This document shows positions 26,131 through 38,910 of a DNA stretch of 64,000 nt, in pieces. Every line of letters begins with the position of its first letter. The first letter of the stretch is position 1. Location of the stretch: NCBI GenBank assembly GCA_019843655.1, contig JACDQD010000006.1, positions 21,594,246 to 21,658,245 on the forward strand, written 5' to 3'. Position numbers and translations under genes: made by a program. Source of the stretch: Lethocerus indicus (Eukaryota; Arthropoda; Insecta; Hemiptera; Belostomatidae). The notes below the pieces were generated by a model. The model searched no databases and was not told the DNA's origin. It saw only the letters and a list, made by a program, of their open reading frames with translations.

Positions 26131-27540
26131 TTCCGAAAATATTCGCTGTAATTTTTTTTCAGAACATTTTTAGTCTCGCGCACCTTTCGAGTTGCAGATT
26201 AATGCCCAGGCCGTAGACGTTCAGATCCGTTGTCTACTGTAGGATTCCGCCTTTTCGCTTTTTCAGCTGCGTGTTTTCTATCCCGGTTTTGATCCCTTTC
26301 TTGTTCTGCCAAATTCTATTTTAAAAATTAGTACTGCTCCATAAATCACCACAATTCGCTCTAAAATTTTGGTTAAAAATTGTATAACATTTTTTTATTT
26401 AATGATAATTCATATTTCTTTCATTTTTAGAATCGAATGCAATGAATCCTGATACACCAACAGGTAAAAATTGGTGTCATCTTAAAACACAGTTGCAAGT
26501 ATTCAAATAATAAAGAAATAGGTCAATACGTGGAGTTGTTCTGCGAATTCTGTTTAATAAAAATAAACATACATTATAAGTTAAAATCGTCGCTCTTTTG
26601 ATTTTATCAATGTTGATTAACAGATGTTGGCAATTGTTTCAAACAGGAGCATCAAAAACGAGCTGACAGAATAGCACCCACTAACCCACATACGTAGTAT
26701 TTACTCAGAGTTAATTTTAGCCATTTAATTTAGGACCAGAGGTTTTATTTTTATTGCATTGAACGTTTCACGAATATTCCGTCCGACGGAACATACAGCC
26801 CGGAAGGTTCTTTTTTTCTGCATAAAATGAAACCTCATCTACCACTGTAAATGTGTTATTTTATTTTACGATAATGTGTTAATGGATTCTCCAATCCATT
26901 ATATAGGATTATCAATTTAGAATTTCAAATAAAGTATAAAATGGAAATTACTATCGCTCGTTTAAAATGTCTGTCTCATCGTACTCAGTCAGTAATAATG
27001 GTAGTATTGGTGTAATCTTCATTTGCGTCCAATACGCATAATTAGGACGTCCGTACAATATTAACCTACGTATTAACCAAAACCAAGAAATTGATTCCAT
27101 CAGCAACATTTGCAGTGTATAATTATTAAAATGTCAAGCAAATATTTAAAATTGAAACCGAGTTTTAATTTCTTGATACGATTCTTTTCAATACTAACAT
27201 ACTTCTAGAGTCCCATTATCCAGCAAGGTTTTCTTAGAAATGGCCATACCTGATTATGAAGGATAATGGAAATTAATCTTCGACATGAACGATATCACAA
27301 TATTTCTATTCTATCAACAGTTTTCCCCATTTTATCTCTTGAATAATTTATATTCAATAATCATAATATTTTGATTAACATTCCATACATATTTAAGGCC
27401 TCTAAAAGTTTTAGGCTAAAAGTTGGACCCAGTATCTGGGCCTAGAGTATAAACCTGCCAACAAACAATGCAGCGTTATATCGTCACAGTCCCTATATTA
27501 TATATGCTAATCCGGTAGGTAAACTTCGAATTGTTGTCGA
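26131..27540. other. AT-rich stretch with a microexon candidate
   Basis: No gene-length open frame. The notable content is the exon-like segment at 26431-26463. The remainder is AT-rich with no repeat of note, consistent with intron. Confidence 0.5.
26431..26463 (+). other. Candidate 33-nt microexon
   Basis: A strong 3' splice site (TATTTCTTTCATTTTTAG, AG at 26429-26430) precedes 33 bases that end in ACAG before GTAAAA (26464-26469), a moderate 5' splice site. A branch-point-like TTAAT has its A near 26402, 28 bases upstream of the AG. Two frames hit a stop. The third is open and gives SNAMNPDTPT, with flanking introns both in phase 1. A length divisible by three with matching phases is what an in-frame cassette microexon needs. 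I do not recognise the peptide. Strong pyrimidine-AG sites are common in T-rich DNA, so chance is a real alternative. Confidence 0.3.
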
Positions 27541-27790
27541 AGGTACTTGGCCCGAACGACTTCATTAAAACTCTACCACCCGAACTGGGTTCTCGAACCG
27601 CCTCTCGGCAATTAAGTTCGAGTCCCGGGGCGGACGGTCGCCCCCACCGGACGGCCCCCGGCCGTGGGGATATCTGCCAGCCGTAAAGCCCGATTTTATT
27701 AGAGGAGAGTCGATAAGGGCGCCATTGCGGGCCGGCGTTAAATTTAGGCCCAGGTAGTTCGGCGGGGGCGGCACTCCTCTTTATAATCCC
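27541..27790. other. GC/CpG-rich island
   Basis: A compact block rich in CCGG, CCCC and GGGG words. The 69-codon minus frame (27565-27774) reads as Pro, Gly and Arg composition and matches nothing known. A GTTCGAGTCCC string resembling a tRNA B box occurs at about 27615-27625, but no tRNA folds around it. Confidence 0.5.
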
Positions 27791-30413
27791 GCTTTGAGTA
27801 TTGGTGAAGCCCGACCGCCACCTGATAGCGTTGTTAATATTAAATTTGGGAATTATGCGGACAAAGGGAACTCGGGGAATAGTTACTCTGAATCGGCGCC
27901 AACTATCCCTTTGTAGAGACGGGGCGTTATATTTACTCTCGTACTTTCCCCCATTGCAATCGTGCTATATTACCTTTTTAGTAAAAATACAATAAATAAA
28001 TATTTATAGATTGTATAACATACCATTTTAAATTATTATTCTTATATATCTTTAAGAGCTCATTCCAACATTTCGTGTTCTATAAACATATCTGAAATAT
28101 TTAAGTTGTATTAGCCTAACCCAATTACAAGAATAGGACGAACAATGTTTGGATATGAACAGAATAACAAACATTACGAAGATATTGTCCGGGTAATCAT
28201 TCTAAATCAGTAAAGTCTGGAGCCGCTTTGCCCATTCTAAGACCTACAGCATTGTTAATACTGCTGGTAAGGGGACGGGAATCCGGAGCAACTACTCCGG
28301 TAACGAGCGAGGCCAACCTTTGAAGTGGGTTACTAGTCGAGTTACTTTAGACACAGTCCAGTCGCGAATTGTTTTTTTTTACCTTAAAGAAATTCCGCGT
28401 TTGGATTACCTCCTGACTGGTGTTGAACTCGTATAAAAAGAATTGTTACACTAGGGTATGTTCATGTAACCCGAACAGTTGAGATAGACACCATAATGTA
28501 TGTGAACTACTGTAAATGTTACCACTTCAAAATTAGTATAGGAAACTGCATCATCAACCGACATAAGTATCCCATTAAAAGTGTCTTATAAAATTGTATT
28601 GACGATGGCCAATATGGGTTTGTTTTAAGGGATAACAAGAATATGGAACAACACGCTCAAACCCTAATATTTGTTGTACTTTTAAAAGCAGCGTTAATCC
28701 GTAGATAAATAGTGTTGATGCTCCAAACTTCCCCTGTTTAGTTTTTAGAAATAAAGGATATAGTCCTTAAAATTGACTGTGTCGAAGAACCTATTTCAAC
28801 GCAGTGTGACACCCAGCACGTTGTGTGGGCTCGTGGCAATTTAATTCGACGCTATTATTTTCTCCCGCCCTGAATATTTATGTAAAAATTTCTAGACACT
28901 AATTGGCCCATCTTCCTGAACCGATTAACGCGGCATGTTTATTAACAGGATATTTAATATTGCCTAATAGGGAGCCGAGAAAAAATAGATATTTCGAGGA
29001 GTGGGCTTTTTACGGGGTCTATAATCTCGTGCGATTCTAATTGCTAGACCCTATTAATTTAGAACTGTGGGGAGGATGGTGGTAGCGAAGTTCGGCCCAC
29101 AGTTTTCTTTACGAACGATCTTTTGTTTGGCTATAAACTAGAAAAGGAACTGTGACACCGATATCTCTGTTTGTTGGTACATATTCCTTCAAGGCGCTAT
29201 ATATATTACACAACGCATGGAGCCAGTATCGTAAATATTTAAATAATTATATATAAAACACTGGTACGGAGAAAAATAACTATTGTGATATGGATGAAGA
29301 ATTCGACTAAACAGGATCAGTAAAATATAAAATGGGAAAATATGAAAATGTCAACCTTAAGACTATTATTCTGAGCCCCAGTCATTTCCCAGATAACTGA
29401 CTTCATATTCTCCGAATAGGTTCATTTTCCGAATCTGTGTGGAAAGAAACAATTCCATCGCCGTTTCTAACTTATTTCAAAACATTTGTTTCACGAATAC
29501 ACCTATCTCCTAGCAGTTTTAAGTAACACTGTAGTATAGAAATGTATTATTCGGTAAAAAGGTTCTCACGTATTAAGATTTCGTGCAAGTCGGTCTGCAT
29601 TACTTCATTCTGAGGGGCTTTTTCACGAGTACAACTGAAACTTTTTATCAATTTCACGGTTCAACAGTTCTGCTCACGCTTGTCCGTCTATATCCACGAC
29701 ATCCATCCAATTTTCCCTTTCTCTCCGAATGCTGGAGCGTTGTTTGACTTCCGAGGCGGAAAAGTGCATCGCCATTTATCCAATGAAATTGGGGAACGTA
29801 TAATTAATCCCTAATTATAAGTCTATTCTATTAATAGAAGGCGTTGTTGGTTGAAGTAATGAACTGTGAAGGATTATCTTATAAAAGTCATCTCCACCGG
29901 CCATTAGGTACGAAGTCATGATGATTGGGGAAAACATTGCTGGTCTGATTCACAGGAGTGTAAGAGTCATTTAGCAATCAGCAATTATACAGCTTCCATT
30001 ACGTGACCGAGACGTAATAAACAATAACATAAAGATTCTCATACAAGAATAATTCTTGCATTATATAACAACACTCAGAGAAATAATTTCCCCGATTGGA
30101 ATAGAGCCAACAGTTAGTTTAGATTTACTTCTAAATGTAGGTTCAACACTAGGAAGCACGAAATAAAACATGTTTTACATTTTTCGTTGACGTAATTAAT
30201 TGAATTCAACATCTGATTAATGGACTGGTCCTTACCAGAAGATGAGGACATTTTTCGGTAGTAATTTTATTTAGGTAAAACGGTGGGAGCATACAAGATA
30301 TGTAATTTAATTATGTGGCAATTGCAATTTTATTTTCTCGTTAACAGACAAAAGCATGCAATAACAAGGTTATCTCGATTACAGTACAACAATAACGTAT
30401 AGTGGTATTTACG

Positions 30414-30430
30414 CCTCTCTCTCTCTCTCT
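30414..30430 (+). repeat. Short (CT)n tract
   Basis: About eight CT units on the + strand. It is a simple-sequence tract with no gene context. Confidence 0.85.
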
Positions 30431-30845
30431 ACCTCGGATGAATGAAAAACTGCCTCACTGACATGACTTGGTATTGTGTTAAAAAAATGATTGTCTCGAA
30501 CATGCTGCGTTTGGCTTCCAATCATTGCTACCTTTCATTTAAACTGGCTAATGGTTTTACGGTTATTCTGCTGCCTCTGTAGCCGGCCACTGTTTGCACT
30601 GTACCAGACATTTTGCATTATCCTTCGATAGCTTAGAAATTAAATTCAAAGCTAACTCCGTAGTAATAATCCTAAACAGGTGAATGAGTAAAATATAATT
30701 GTTAATTAATTATCGAAATATTTATACCTTTATTTAAAGCCTTGGCATAGTATAATTTAAAATATTAATAACAATTTATAAATTTAATAACGAAACATGG
30801 AAGCACAGGGGACAGGGAAATTTATATTGTCTTCTATCGGTTTTT

Positions 30846-30856
30846 TATATATATTA

Positions 30857-30903
<47 letters not shown>
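30846..30903. repeat. (AT)n microsatellite with decayed left end
   Basis: An uninterrupted T/A alternation runs from 30863 to 30903 (41 bases). It is preceded by interrupted TATATA words from about 30846 that look like an older, mutated part of the same tract. The overlapping Ile-Tyr frame on the minus strand is an artefact. Confidence 0.95.
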
Positions 30904-30905
<2 letters not shown>

Positions 30906-31653
30906 ATGAAACTAAGACTACTAATATGGTTGATGTTTTTCGGTAATAAAATAGTTTTATGAAATTGTATATGTCAATAGAGAAAGTTCTCAATAACGTT
31001 ATCTACTGCAACCATTTCAATAGTAATTTGCTATAATTTCCCCTTGCATTCTTAATTATAAAACATTTTTGAATGTCATTAATATATTAAACTTGTACCG
31101 AGCATTCCGATGCATCCTTGGTCTCTTTCTTTCATATTGTGGTGCTTTCATCATCATGTCTCAGTCGCCCACATTTACCCCCCAAAGGGAAGTAATTTAG
31201 TAACTACTCTGCGGTCAATTGTCTTCTTTGTATTATTCCGCCGCGTGATTATCAGTAATCCGTAGGCATACCTCCATTAGGCGTTCGACACCGTTTCCAT
31301 GCGTATTCATTTACCTCGCTTTAACCTTCCCTAGCATGGTGTTTTATGCCGGTTACTGTGACAATACCGAAACTATGAAGGAGGCGTGGGCATAACGGAA
31401 TTTAAAAGAAACCCGACCTCTAAATATTCCCTGAGCTTTTATCATTTTTTCCTTACAAGCTCTAAACGCTAACATCCGGCAGAGAATGAATAAATCCCTT
31501 CAAAAGTCTCCAGAAGTATAACATCCCCATATTTTCAGGATAATCAAATAATTTTTGCGCATAACGGGGAAATCATAATTGCTACTTATATAAATGTTGA
31601 TAAAAAGTAATTTTGTCGATCACTAGTGAACTGTTTTTCGAAATTAAGAATTC

Positions 31654-31676
31654 TTCATACCGAGGGCCGGTATGAA
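31654..31676. repeat. Perfect 9-bp hairpin, 5-nt loop
   Basis: TTCATACCG (31654-31662), loop AGGGC, then CGGTATGAA (31668-31676). It lies beside a 10-base palindrome GTGTCGACAC at 31689-31698 and a separate inverted pair ATTTAACCG (31681-31689) and CGGTTAAAT (31731-31739). Three symmetric elements within 90 bases suggest a structured or protein-bound site, though no binder is identified. Confidence 0.7.
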
Positions 31677-33242
31677 AGGAATTTAACCGTGTCGACACCC
31701 GATGTTAGAAAAAAGGAAACTATTTCAGGCCGGTTAAATCCTCCGTTTAATGAGTTCAAAAGGGTCGGTTTGTTTTAATTCGAACTGCCCGGCCGGTATA
31801 ACGTACCGCTCGGTCAGCCAACATGCTTTTATCCTTTATAAGGAAGGCTGAGCTGGCTTGTAGGCCCAGAAACACGACCGGGGACTGTGACATCACCCGG
31901 GACCCGGCGCCGTTTCCAACTGTAAAATCTTGCATCGCTTCGTTATTCGGTGCGAGTTTGTTCGGGGAATTTTTACGAGTTCCGACTCAGCAGGGAGCTC
32001 TGGATTTCTCAGCTGTCTGGTATCGCGTTCTAACTGTTCTCGGGCGAACCACCAACCCGCCGACGATATTCCGAACAACATGTTTTTAAATCATTTCAAT
32101 TGTCGGTCTGTTCTGGCCTGACATTATTTTAAGAATTCTGACATACGTCAGTTTGCCGAACGTCAATCTTATGTTTATCCTAATATTTGTAGTTATCTTG
32201 TTTCCCATTTCGCCGATCCCATTACTGGCAGCAAACCGTAGCTTAGTGCGAGTACGTCTAGAAGTTCCTCTTTCTTTCAGAATTACTCGTACTCTTCTCG
32301 CATGAAATAACAAAACATTTTGTATAATCCTGCAGAAAGGTTATTCATATTAAAATTCTGTGAGGGAGAAACTGGGGGAATACATATAATACGAAATAGA
32401 AATGGCAAATGCTCGGTTTATACTCTTTTCTTTAAGCGTCAACAGTAATAGTGCTAATGGTAGTGGAATTATAATTCTGCATAAGTACTATGTATTTTAA
32501 CCTCTTTCTAATTTATGGCTTGCGTTAGTTGTATGGTACGCTGAATAAGTATTATGTTTACTGCCAACTTGTGTCAAATTCCCCCTGAGCAAAGCGTATG
32601 ACAGGAAACAGAAGTCTTACCTGCTTTACCAGCTTTATCTTTTCCTGAACTTCAACTTGAAAGCAGGCACGTATGGTGGTAGTCTCTAGTGCGCATCGTC
32701 CTCTTACTCAACGCTCGGTCGGTGAATCGCAAGAAAGTTCCAGAGCTATAAAAAGAAGCTGTCGTCTAAATTGAATGTTTGCCCTTGGCTATATTAATGG
32801 TGTGACCGATGCCAAAGCTCGTTGAGTCGGTCATAAGGAAACTCGCTCTTTTGAAAAGAGTTTCAAGTATGAGAGAAGTGCGCGTACCGTAAATCTTTTT
32901 TTATCCGGTGTCACATTTATTTAATCGCAAATCGGGAATCTGGTTATCACGGCTGCACACTGCAAAATTTGTCTTAAGCATATTGGCCAATGAAGGAGGT
33001 ACTCTGTGTGTAACGTGATACACAGTCTCCTAATGTTTGCACTGCTGCATTTGCATGATTTTCTTGATTGGAATTTTACACAGCAGACACTTTTGATTGC
33101 ATTCCCTCTCACGAGGTACTAAAATAGAACAGCAAATATAAGAATCTAGTACGTGTAAATCATCGTTCTTGCTGTTTGTCGTTATTAGAATGCAAAATGG
33201 TCATTAAAAACAAGTGATGTTCGATTATTCGATAATATTATA

Positions 33243-33313
33243 GGTTGCTCTCGATCATTATAGCGTGGTTTGCTCTCGGTCATTATAGCATGGTTTGCTC
33301 TCGATCATGAAGT
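33243..33313 (+). repeat. 25-bp tandem repeat, about 2.8 copies
   Basis: Three head-to-tail units of 24, 25 and a partial 22 bases start at 33243, 33267 and 33292. Each begins GGTTTGCTCTCGATCAT or a one- or two-base variant. The first two share the tail TATAGC; the third breaks off after ATCAT. It is a minisatellite-like local duplication in AT-rich DNA. Confidence 0.9.
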
Positions 33314-34740
33314 TTGGAATGGAAATATTCTCATCTTGAGAAACAACCAGCCAAATATTTTGTGAAATATTATTTTAGAATATTTACACGTTATTTACAT
33401 TTTATGTTCTTATTTTAAAACTGCAAGAAGCTAATGACGTTCTGTTCGTAGTCTGTAGGTATTATAACATGTATCCATCTGGACTTGAGGTCTCTCACAG
33501 GTTTATGGCAGGTTAGTGTAGGTTAACTTTGGCTTTCATGAAACTTGTTAACTTTGTCTGAAGTTTTAGCGGAGCCCGTCCAGCGTAGTTGAATGTTCAA
33601 ACCAGCATTAGGAGTTAGATCTAAGGTTTCACGCTTTCCATGTTAGAGAGATGTTTTGTTAATAATGTATCTGCCATGTATATTTATATTAGAAGTGCAC
33701 ACGCCGTAATAAATTAACAATAACGACTATAATCAGTAAAATAATGAATGAAGGAGATTGAGCTTGATCAAGTTAACAATTTTTCTCAATAACGTTTGGA
33801 AAAAAAAATTTTTGGAAGATAGAGTTTGAACCGTTTCGAGTATTTATAGGATTTAGCCCGGCGAACTGGAGAATTATTAGTACGCAATTGAATCAATAAG
33901 TCAGGAGGCCGGTACAAATTCGTGCCTTCAAGAAGTGATAAATCTTTCTAGCGCGCTTCCGACTCCCCCATCAATATTCATATGGGAGGGAATTTATCTC
34001 CTAATTTATCCATTGCCCGATGAAACAGTCTTCCATATTTATGCTCGCTCCGTTAAATAAAGGGTGCTGTGGGCCCGGGGCTGGGTCCCAATGAATGGGA
34101 AATTTCATGGGTACGATGAATATATAATATTTCCGATCCCCTATTTAAATCATTCAGGGCTGATATATTTATTGATTGGCGCGATTCTTCCGTTGAGTTT
34201 CGTGACTGTTGGTCATATATCATGTTTCTTTATTTTCAATTATAGAAAGAAATAAACTGCTATATGTTTCCTACACTACCCAACGTAGAGTTCCGAACTT
34301 GTACCTTATTCTCCATAGTTCGTGGTATTTTAAGGTGAATTATTAATTAAACTGCCTAACTTAGTGTGCTATTAGCATTAGTGTGTATTTTAGAGGTTGT
34401 AAGGATTAAATAACACATCCACAGCCTATATCCAACACTCGCATCTGCAGTACTTCGTTAAAATATGAAATCAATTCTATATAATCCTTTTTTTCAGTAT
34501 TATGCCATATATTAAAGTTTTTCAAATTTTATAAACAAATAATTAGGTACCCTAAATCTAAATAACGCCGGTATAATTAAGGCCGTAGGGAAAATCGAAA
34601 GGATTGGATCTTTTTGAAATGATGTATGAAGTATTTATCCAACTTGTATTCAAACTGCTATTAAGCGACAGTTAGTGTTTAGCCGACAATGAGTCTTTGA
34701 TTTATTACATTTACCGATATTCTGTAGAATACATTTGAAG

Positions 34741-34920
34741 CGAGAAATCGTCTAGTGGGGGGAGCTTACGCAAGCGGGCGATGAGCGGGAGAGAGGGCCG
34801 GGGCCGCGCGTAACCGAGGTAAAAAACGGCCTGGCATAAGCACCGTAAAAGGGGAGAAACCGGCAAGGGAAACGCGAAGTTTTGCTGTTATAAATTCGTG
34901 CGGCCGCCAGTCCCGGTATG
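34741..34920. other. Short GC/CpG-rich island
   Basis: A roughly 180-base block rich in GGGC, CCGG and CGCG words with AT-rich flanks. The overlapping minus frame (34766-34978) is short and unassigned. No promoter element or transcription start can be placed. Confidence 0.45.
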
Positions 34921-36500
34921 TTATCTCCAGAGCTGCTTTCGATCTTCGATAATTCCTCCAGGACCCGGAGCTTTGCAAATATAACTCCTCTTTTTACGCC
35001 ACACCCCCTGGGTAATGTTTTGCATATATTTATTTCTACCCTAAGCGGATTTAGCCCGGATTTTTTTTTATTTCGGATTAATGTTGAGCTTCAGCTTTTG
35101 TGTAAATATTGGGCGCATTTTTTACTTTGAGCGTCATAATTTATATAATTTTTTTCTGGTGTTTTTGCGCATATTTTTAACTATTTATTTCTTTCTTCCG
35201 TACCACGGTCACAACTGTACTTTTACCCAAGTATCAGGAAAATACACGGATATATCGGACAGAAAATCATAAACTACTAGGTCAACCATTTCAATAAGAT
35301 AAAATTTATGTAACATACAACGTTGTGGGTCCGCTACGTATAATCTGTCTACGAGCTAGTACGTTGTTTTCTGTTCTATTGAATCACAACATTACATTTT
35401 GTTTAGTATTCAACCTACTGTCGGAGGGAACATGCCCGTCGAACGTTCGCTCCCTCCGAATGTGGACCGAGTGACTACTAAATCTACCCAAAATTCCTTA
35501 TCCCGCAATTGGTGTTGCTACGGGCGCTTAAAAAAGGGAACCAGTTCCTTCAAGGTGAATGCAATTCAATAACCTTGTCTCGGTCAAGGGAGAAGACGAG
35601 TACCCCCCACCGTCGGTGGGTCACACTCTCCCGGCTCTCAGCAGCCTTTAGGGATTCGTGCCCTGAAAAAACCGTTTTTGGCTCTAATCGCTCTGACACG
35701 TTTTTTTTCATTGCGTTGTCGGCAGCAGACTCTAACGCGTCTCACCGCAGCCGAATCGTTTCGATTGTTTTCTGGTCTGCCGCCTACTGTTTGCCTGTGG
35801 TCAGATATATAGTAGCCGACATAACTCAAGAGATTACGGGTTTGTGAGATATTAACGGCCATTTCAGTCTTTTTATATTTTTTATTTTACTCGACCATTT
35901 TCGTCAGTATTTATCTTAGAAATGGTTTTGCGAAGCGTTCTACTGTTCACAGTATTTAAACTCCGAAGTGGAACTTGTTTAAAACCACTTCCCTATCACA
36001 GAATCATTACTAATCTAGTTTTTATATATTAAATATGAAAATTTGGTGGAGTGACTGCACTATTGTTAACATGTGGTTGTCAAATCATCACAGTGTGTAC
36101 CTAGACAGAAAACGTAATAATCTCAAATGAATAAAAAGATATAATTTTTCCAATTTCCGTCGCAGAATGTCGCATTATGTAGCATTCAGTAAATCCTACG
36201 GGTGTCTGTTTGTGATATAAGAAAATTAATACTGTTACTATTATTACTATTGGATAGGGTCCTGGATAACCGAACAATTTTTGTAGTTATCTATTTAATT
36301 TATTCATTTGTCTCATGATCAGGCAATTTCTGTCTGATTGGGAGTTCCTAAGTCATAAATATATGGAAACAGCAAATTACAATTGTAATTTTGTTCCATA
36401 CTTCGCAGATATAAATATAAATATTATTAACTGTTATTGTATTGTTGGAAATAAAATACAAAAGGCAATGTGTACTTATCAGACTGATGATAAGTTGTAT
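34921..36500. other. AT-rich non-coding stretch
   Basis: Frames at 35509-35847 (plus, 112 codons) and 35638-35862 (minus) overlap on opposite strands and show no known domain. Poly-T runs are frequent from 35050 to 35190. Nothing else is supported. Confidence 0.5.
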
Positions 36501-36735
36501 GCGTGAATGCCGGCCGGATAGAACCGACTACCAGGCCTAATGACACACGGAGCGGGGCCGTAATTTCGACTTCATCACGTGGCCGTCGCACGCCTCGGAG
36601 GTGTGAAATCGTGAAGCTCCGGAATCGCCGTTCACTGGGGGTCGGGTCCGTACATGAAAAAAAAATCCCGTCCGTAGGGAGAACAGAGGGGGAACGGGTC
36701 TGTGATGAAATATCATCGGACCTCCGCCATAGTAT
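36501..36735. other. GC/CpG-rich island
   Basis: The block opens with GAATGCCGGCCGGATA, sharing the 10-mer GAATGCCGGC with positions 6141 and 42272. Open frames lie on both strands (36503-36757 plus, 36427-36750 minus) and are unassigned. It is probably the same kind of non-coding island as the others. Confidence 0.5.
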
Positions 36736-38680
36736 TAGGTGTTCCGACACCTATTAATTAGTCTCAAGGAAAGGAAAAAGAAATTAATGGGTGCCCTCCG
36801 CCGTATCCTCGGGTCTCGGCCGGTCGTAGGAACTGTAACAACTATTTGTCATTTGTCGATTGTGGACGATCCCTTTCTGGGAATTAATCGGTCACGTAAA
36901 CAATTTTCCACGAGATCGTTATCTTTAACCACTGTCGGTCACGTCCGGATCCAGGTGCAGGTATGCTCAGTGGTATATTTGAAGCCCGATTTTCTGTTTG
37001 ACTTGGTCTATCAACAGTTCATTTTTTTTTTCAAGTCTATTATCGATATCGAAAAATTTTATAACTGAATTTTACCTCGTGATTCAGCAGAAATAAAAGA
37101 CGAATGTTGAAAATCTATATATTCTTATATTCATTAGAAGGGAGAACAAGAGTAAAGTCATATCTCTATATCTCGTCATCATTATCTAGCCATTTAAGCA
37201 ACCATCCACCCACCGTCATCCGTTATATTGGTAGGTGCAAGCATTACATTGATAGAAATTTGAAAAACTGGAGAACATAAGTTTAAACTTTTCATTCATT
37301 TCAGCGGCCATTTCATCTCAATACGGTACTCATTACATTATGCATACATGAATAATTTCACTGGATATTTACATAACATTGATGTTGATTTTATGGTCAA
37401 GTAATATGCAAAGACAGTCCTTTAACCAGGAATAAATCCTGCCAATTAATCGTTTAGAGACTCTAACGATCAATACTGGCGTTTTATATGATAATTAAGT
37501 ACCATTTACCAGTGTTGTTATCATATTTGTAATGCGCGTGAGTTTTAATTATCTCTCTTGCACGGCCGGCAACGCGTCGATAGGCTGGAAATCGACTGAC
37601 CTCAAGAAAAAGCCTCAGGCTTGTTTGAGATCTGAGCAATAAAAGTGAACCTTGATTACTACTTCCTTGTTGTGTCAACCGAGATTGAAAACTGAAATTA
37701 TAATCATTACCGGCCATTCCCTTTTTAAATCGCTCTCTGGTCTGGGTCCTAATTACTTCAAGAGGTAGACACTTGAGACCGGACTACGGGCTCCATGGGT
37801 GGGGGAACTCCGATCCTGCAAATAGTTTTAGGCTCATCCGACCGGTATTTCGTATGAGTAGGAAATTCAGAAATATGCTAGTGCTAAATTTACTCCCTGG
37901 AATAATGTCTATAATAAAGCAACTGCAGTTAATATAATATAGTTAAAGTTTGCAAATTAGCTGTATAGTTTGAAACGCCTCGTGACTGATTCCCACGACA
38001 CTACCCGAGTCATGGACTAACATAACTACAATAATTTGCATACGACATAAATCTGACTCTATTTAAGGGCAGGCTTTGAAATTTTACGATGGTTTACCGT
38101 TTTCATTAATACTAAACGACCTGGCTGCTTATTACTGTCTTGGATGCGCCACTGGTGTGGCAATAAGGAAGAATATCCTGCAGAAATTACAAGGACGACG
38201 TTAGGAATAGTCTGGGGTTTATGGTATATTGGAATTTTCTCCGTAAAACTTCCTAGCTTTAGATGGACGTCCTATAGTATCTATATTGTATGTTCTGTTT
38301 TTTGGTTATTGTACAATCAACATTTACATCATGTTTTGTCTCTTACTTCTCCCGATAAAGAGGCCACCCGATGGGGGCACTTGTCCATCTTGTGTGTGTC
38401 TGGGCTACAGACCGAGGAGATCTGGGCCAGTGGCATTTAAACCGTCGTGGGGTGAGGGGAAGGATAATGGATGAGGAACAGACGAGAGGGATCCAAGGAG
38501 TGAATGAGGATGAATAAAACTTTTGGAACCTAGATTTTATAACTCCATAAATTCTGAGTTTGTTAGCTAGTGTCAATTTTAATGTCCGTTTTAGTAATGG
38601 CCTTATTTCAGGTTTAAGTCGATTCTTTTGAGTCGGCTATGAGAATTCCACGTACGTTTATCCCATAGATGAAAAAATGA
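36736..38680. other. AT-rich non-coding stretch
   Basis: The + strand frames at 36739-37068 and 38144-38440 (109 and 98 codons) are hydrophobic or mixed and unrecognised. A 3' splice-like site ends at 38609 (CCTTATTTCAG) and is followed by GTTTAAG, a poor 5' site, so I do not call it recursive. Nothing else is supported. Confidence 0.45.
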
Positions 38681-38910
38681 GACCCACGACGCCGTGGCTG
38701 TTTTATACCAAATCCAGCGTTGCTAATAGTCCAAAAGCCGATAAGATCGGACGGGGGGTCCAGTCGGGTTGCACAATGCGTCTGTCCGTCTGTGGGCAAG
38801 GGTCGGGTTCAAGGGCAGCGGAGTGATTGGGGCGGTGACATGAAAGCGGGACCAGTGTTTATCTTATTATGTGAGAGCCGGGCTAGGTGAGCCCCCGCAC
38901 GGCTCTGAAT
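38681..38910. other. Short GC-rich island
   Basis: GC-rich with GGGG and CCCC words. Three overlapping short frames on both strands (38614-38799, 38809-39015, 38909-39133) carry no known motif. Confidence 0.4.

Larger units (their letters stand above)
27791..34740. other. AT-rich non-coding stretch with simple and tandem repeats
   Basis: No supported coding region over about 7 kb. Contents listed separately are the (CT)n run at 30414-30430, the (AT)n tract at 30846-30903, a dyad cluster at 31654-31739 and a 25-bp tandem repeat at 33243-33313. An imperfect hairpin pairs 32838-32844 with 32858-32864. Open frames near 31823-32313 overlap on both strands and are unassigned. Confidence 0.55.

Noticed and set aside
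27605..27630. GTTCGAGTCCC, resembling a tRNA B box
   Set aside because: No upstream A box at the right distance and no cloverleaf pairing.
34480..34497. Strong 3' splice-like site CCTTTTTTTCAG
   Set aside because: No consensus 5' site follows and no open frame is supported.
38599..38616. CCTTATTTCAG followed by GTTTAAG
   Set aside because: The 3' side is fair, but GTTTAAG is a poor 5' splice site.
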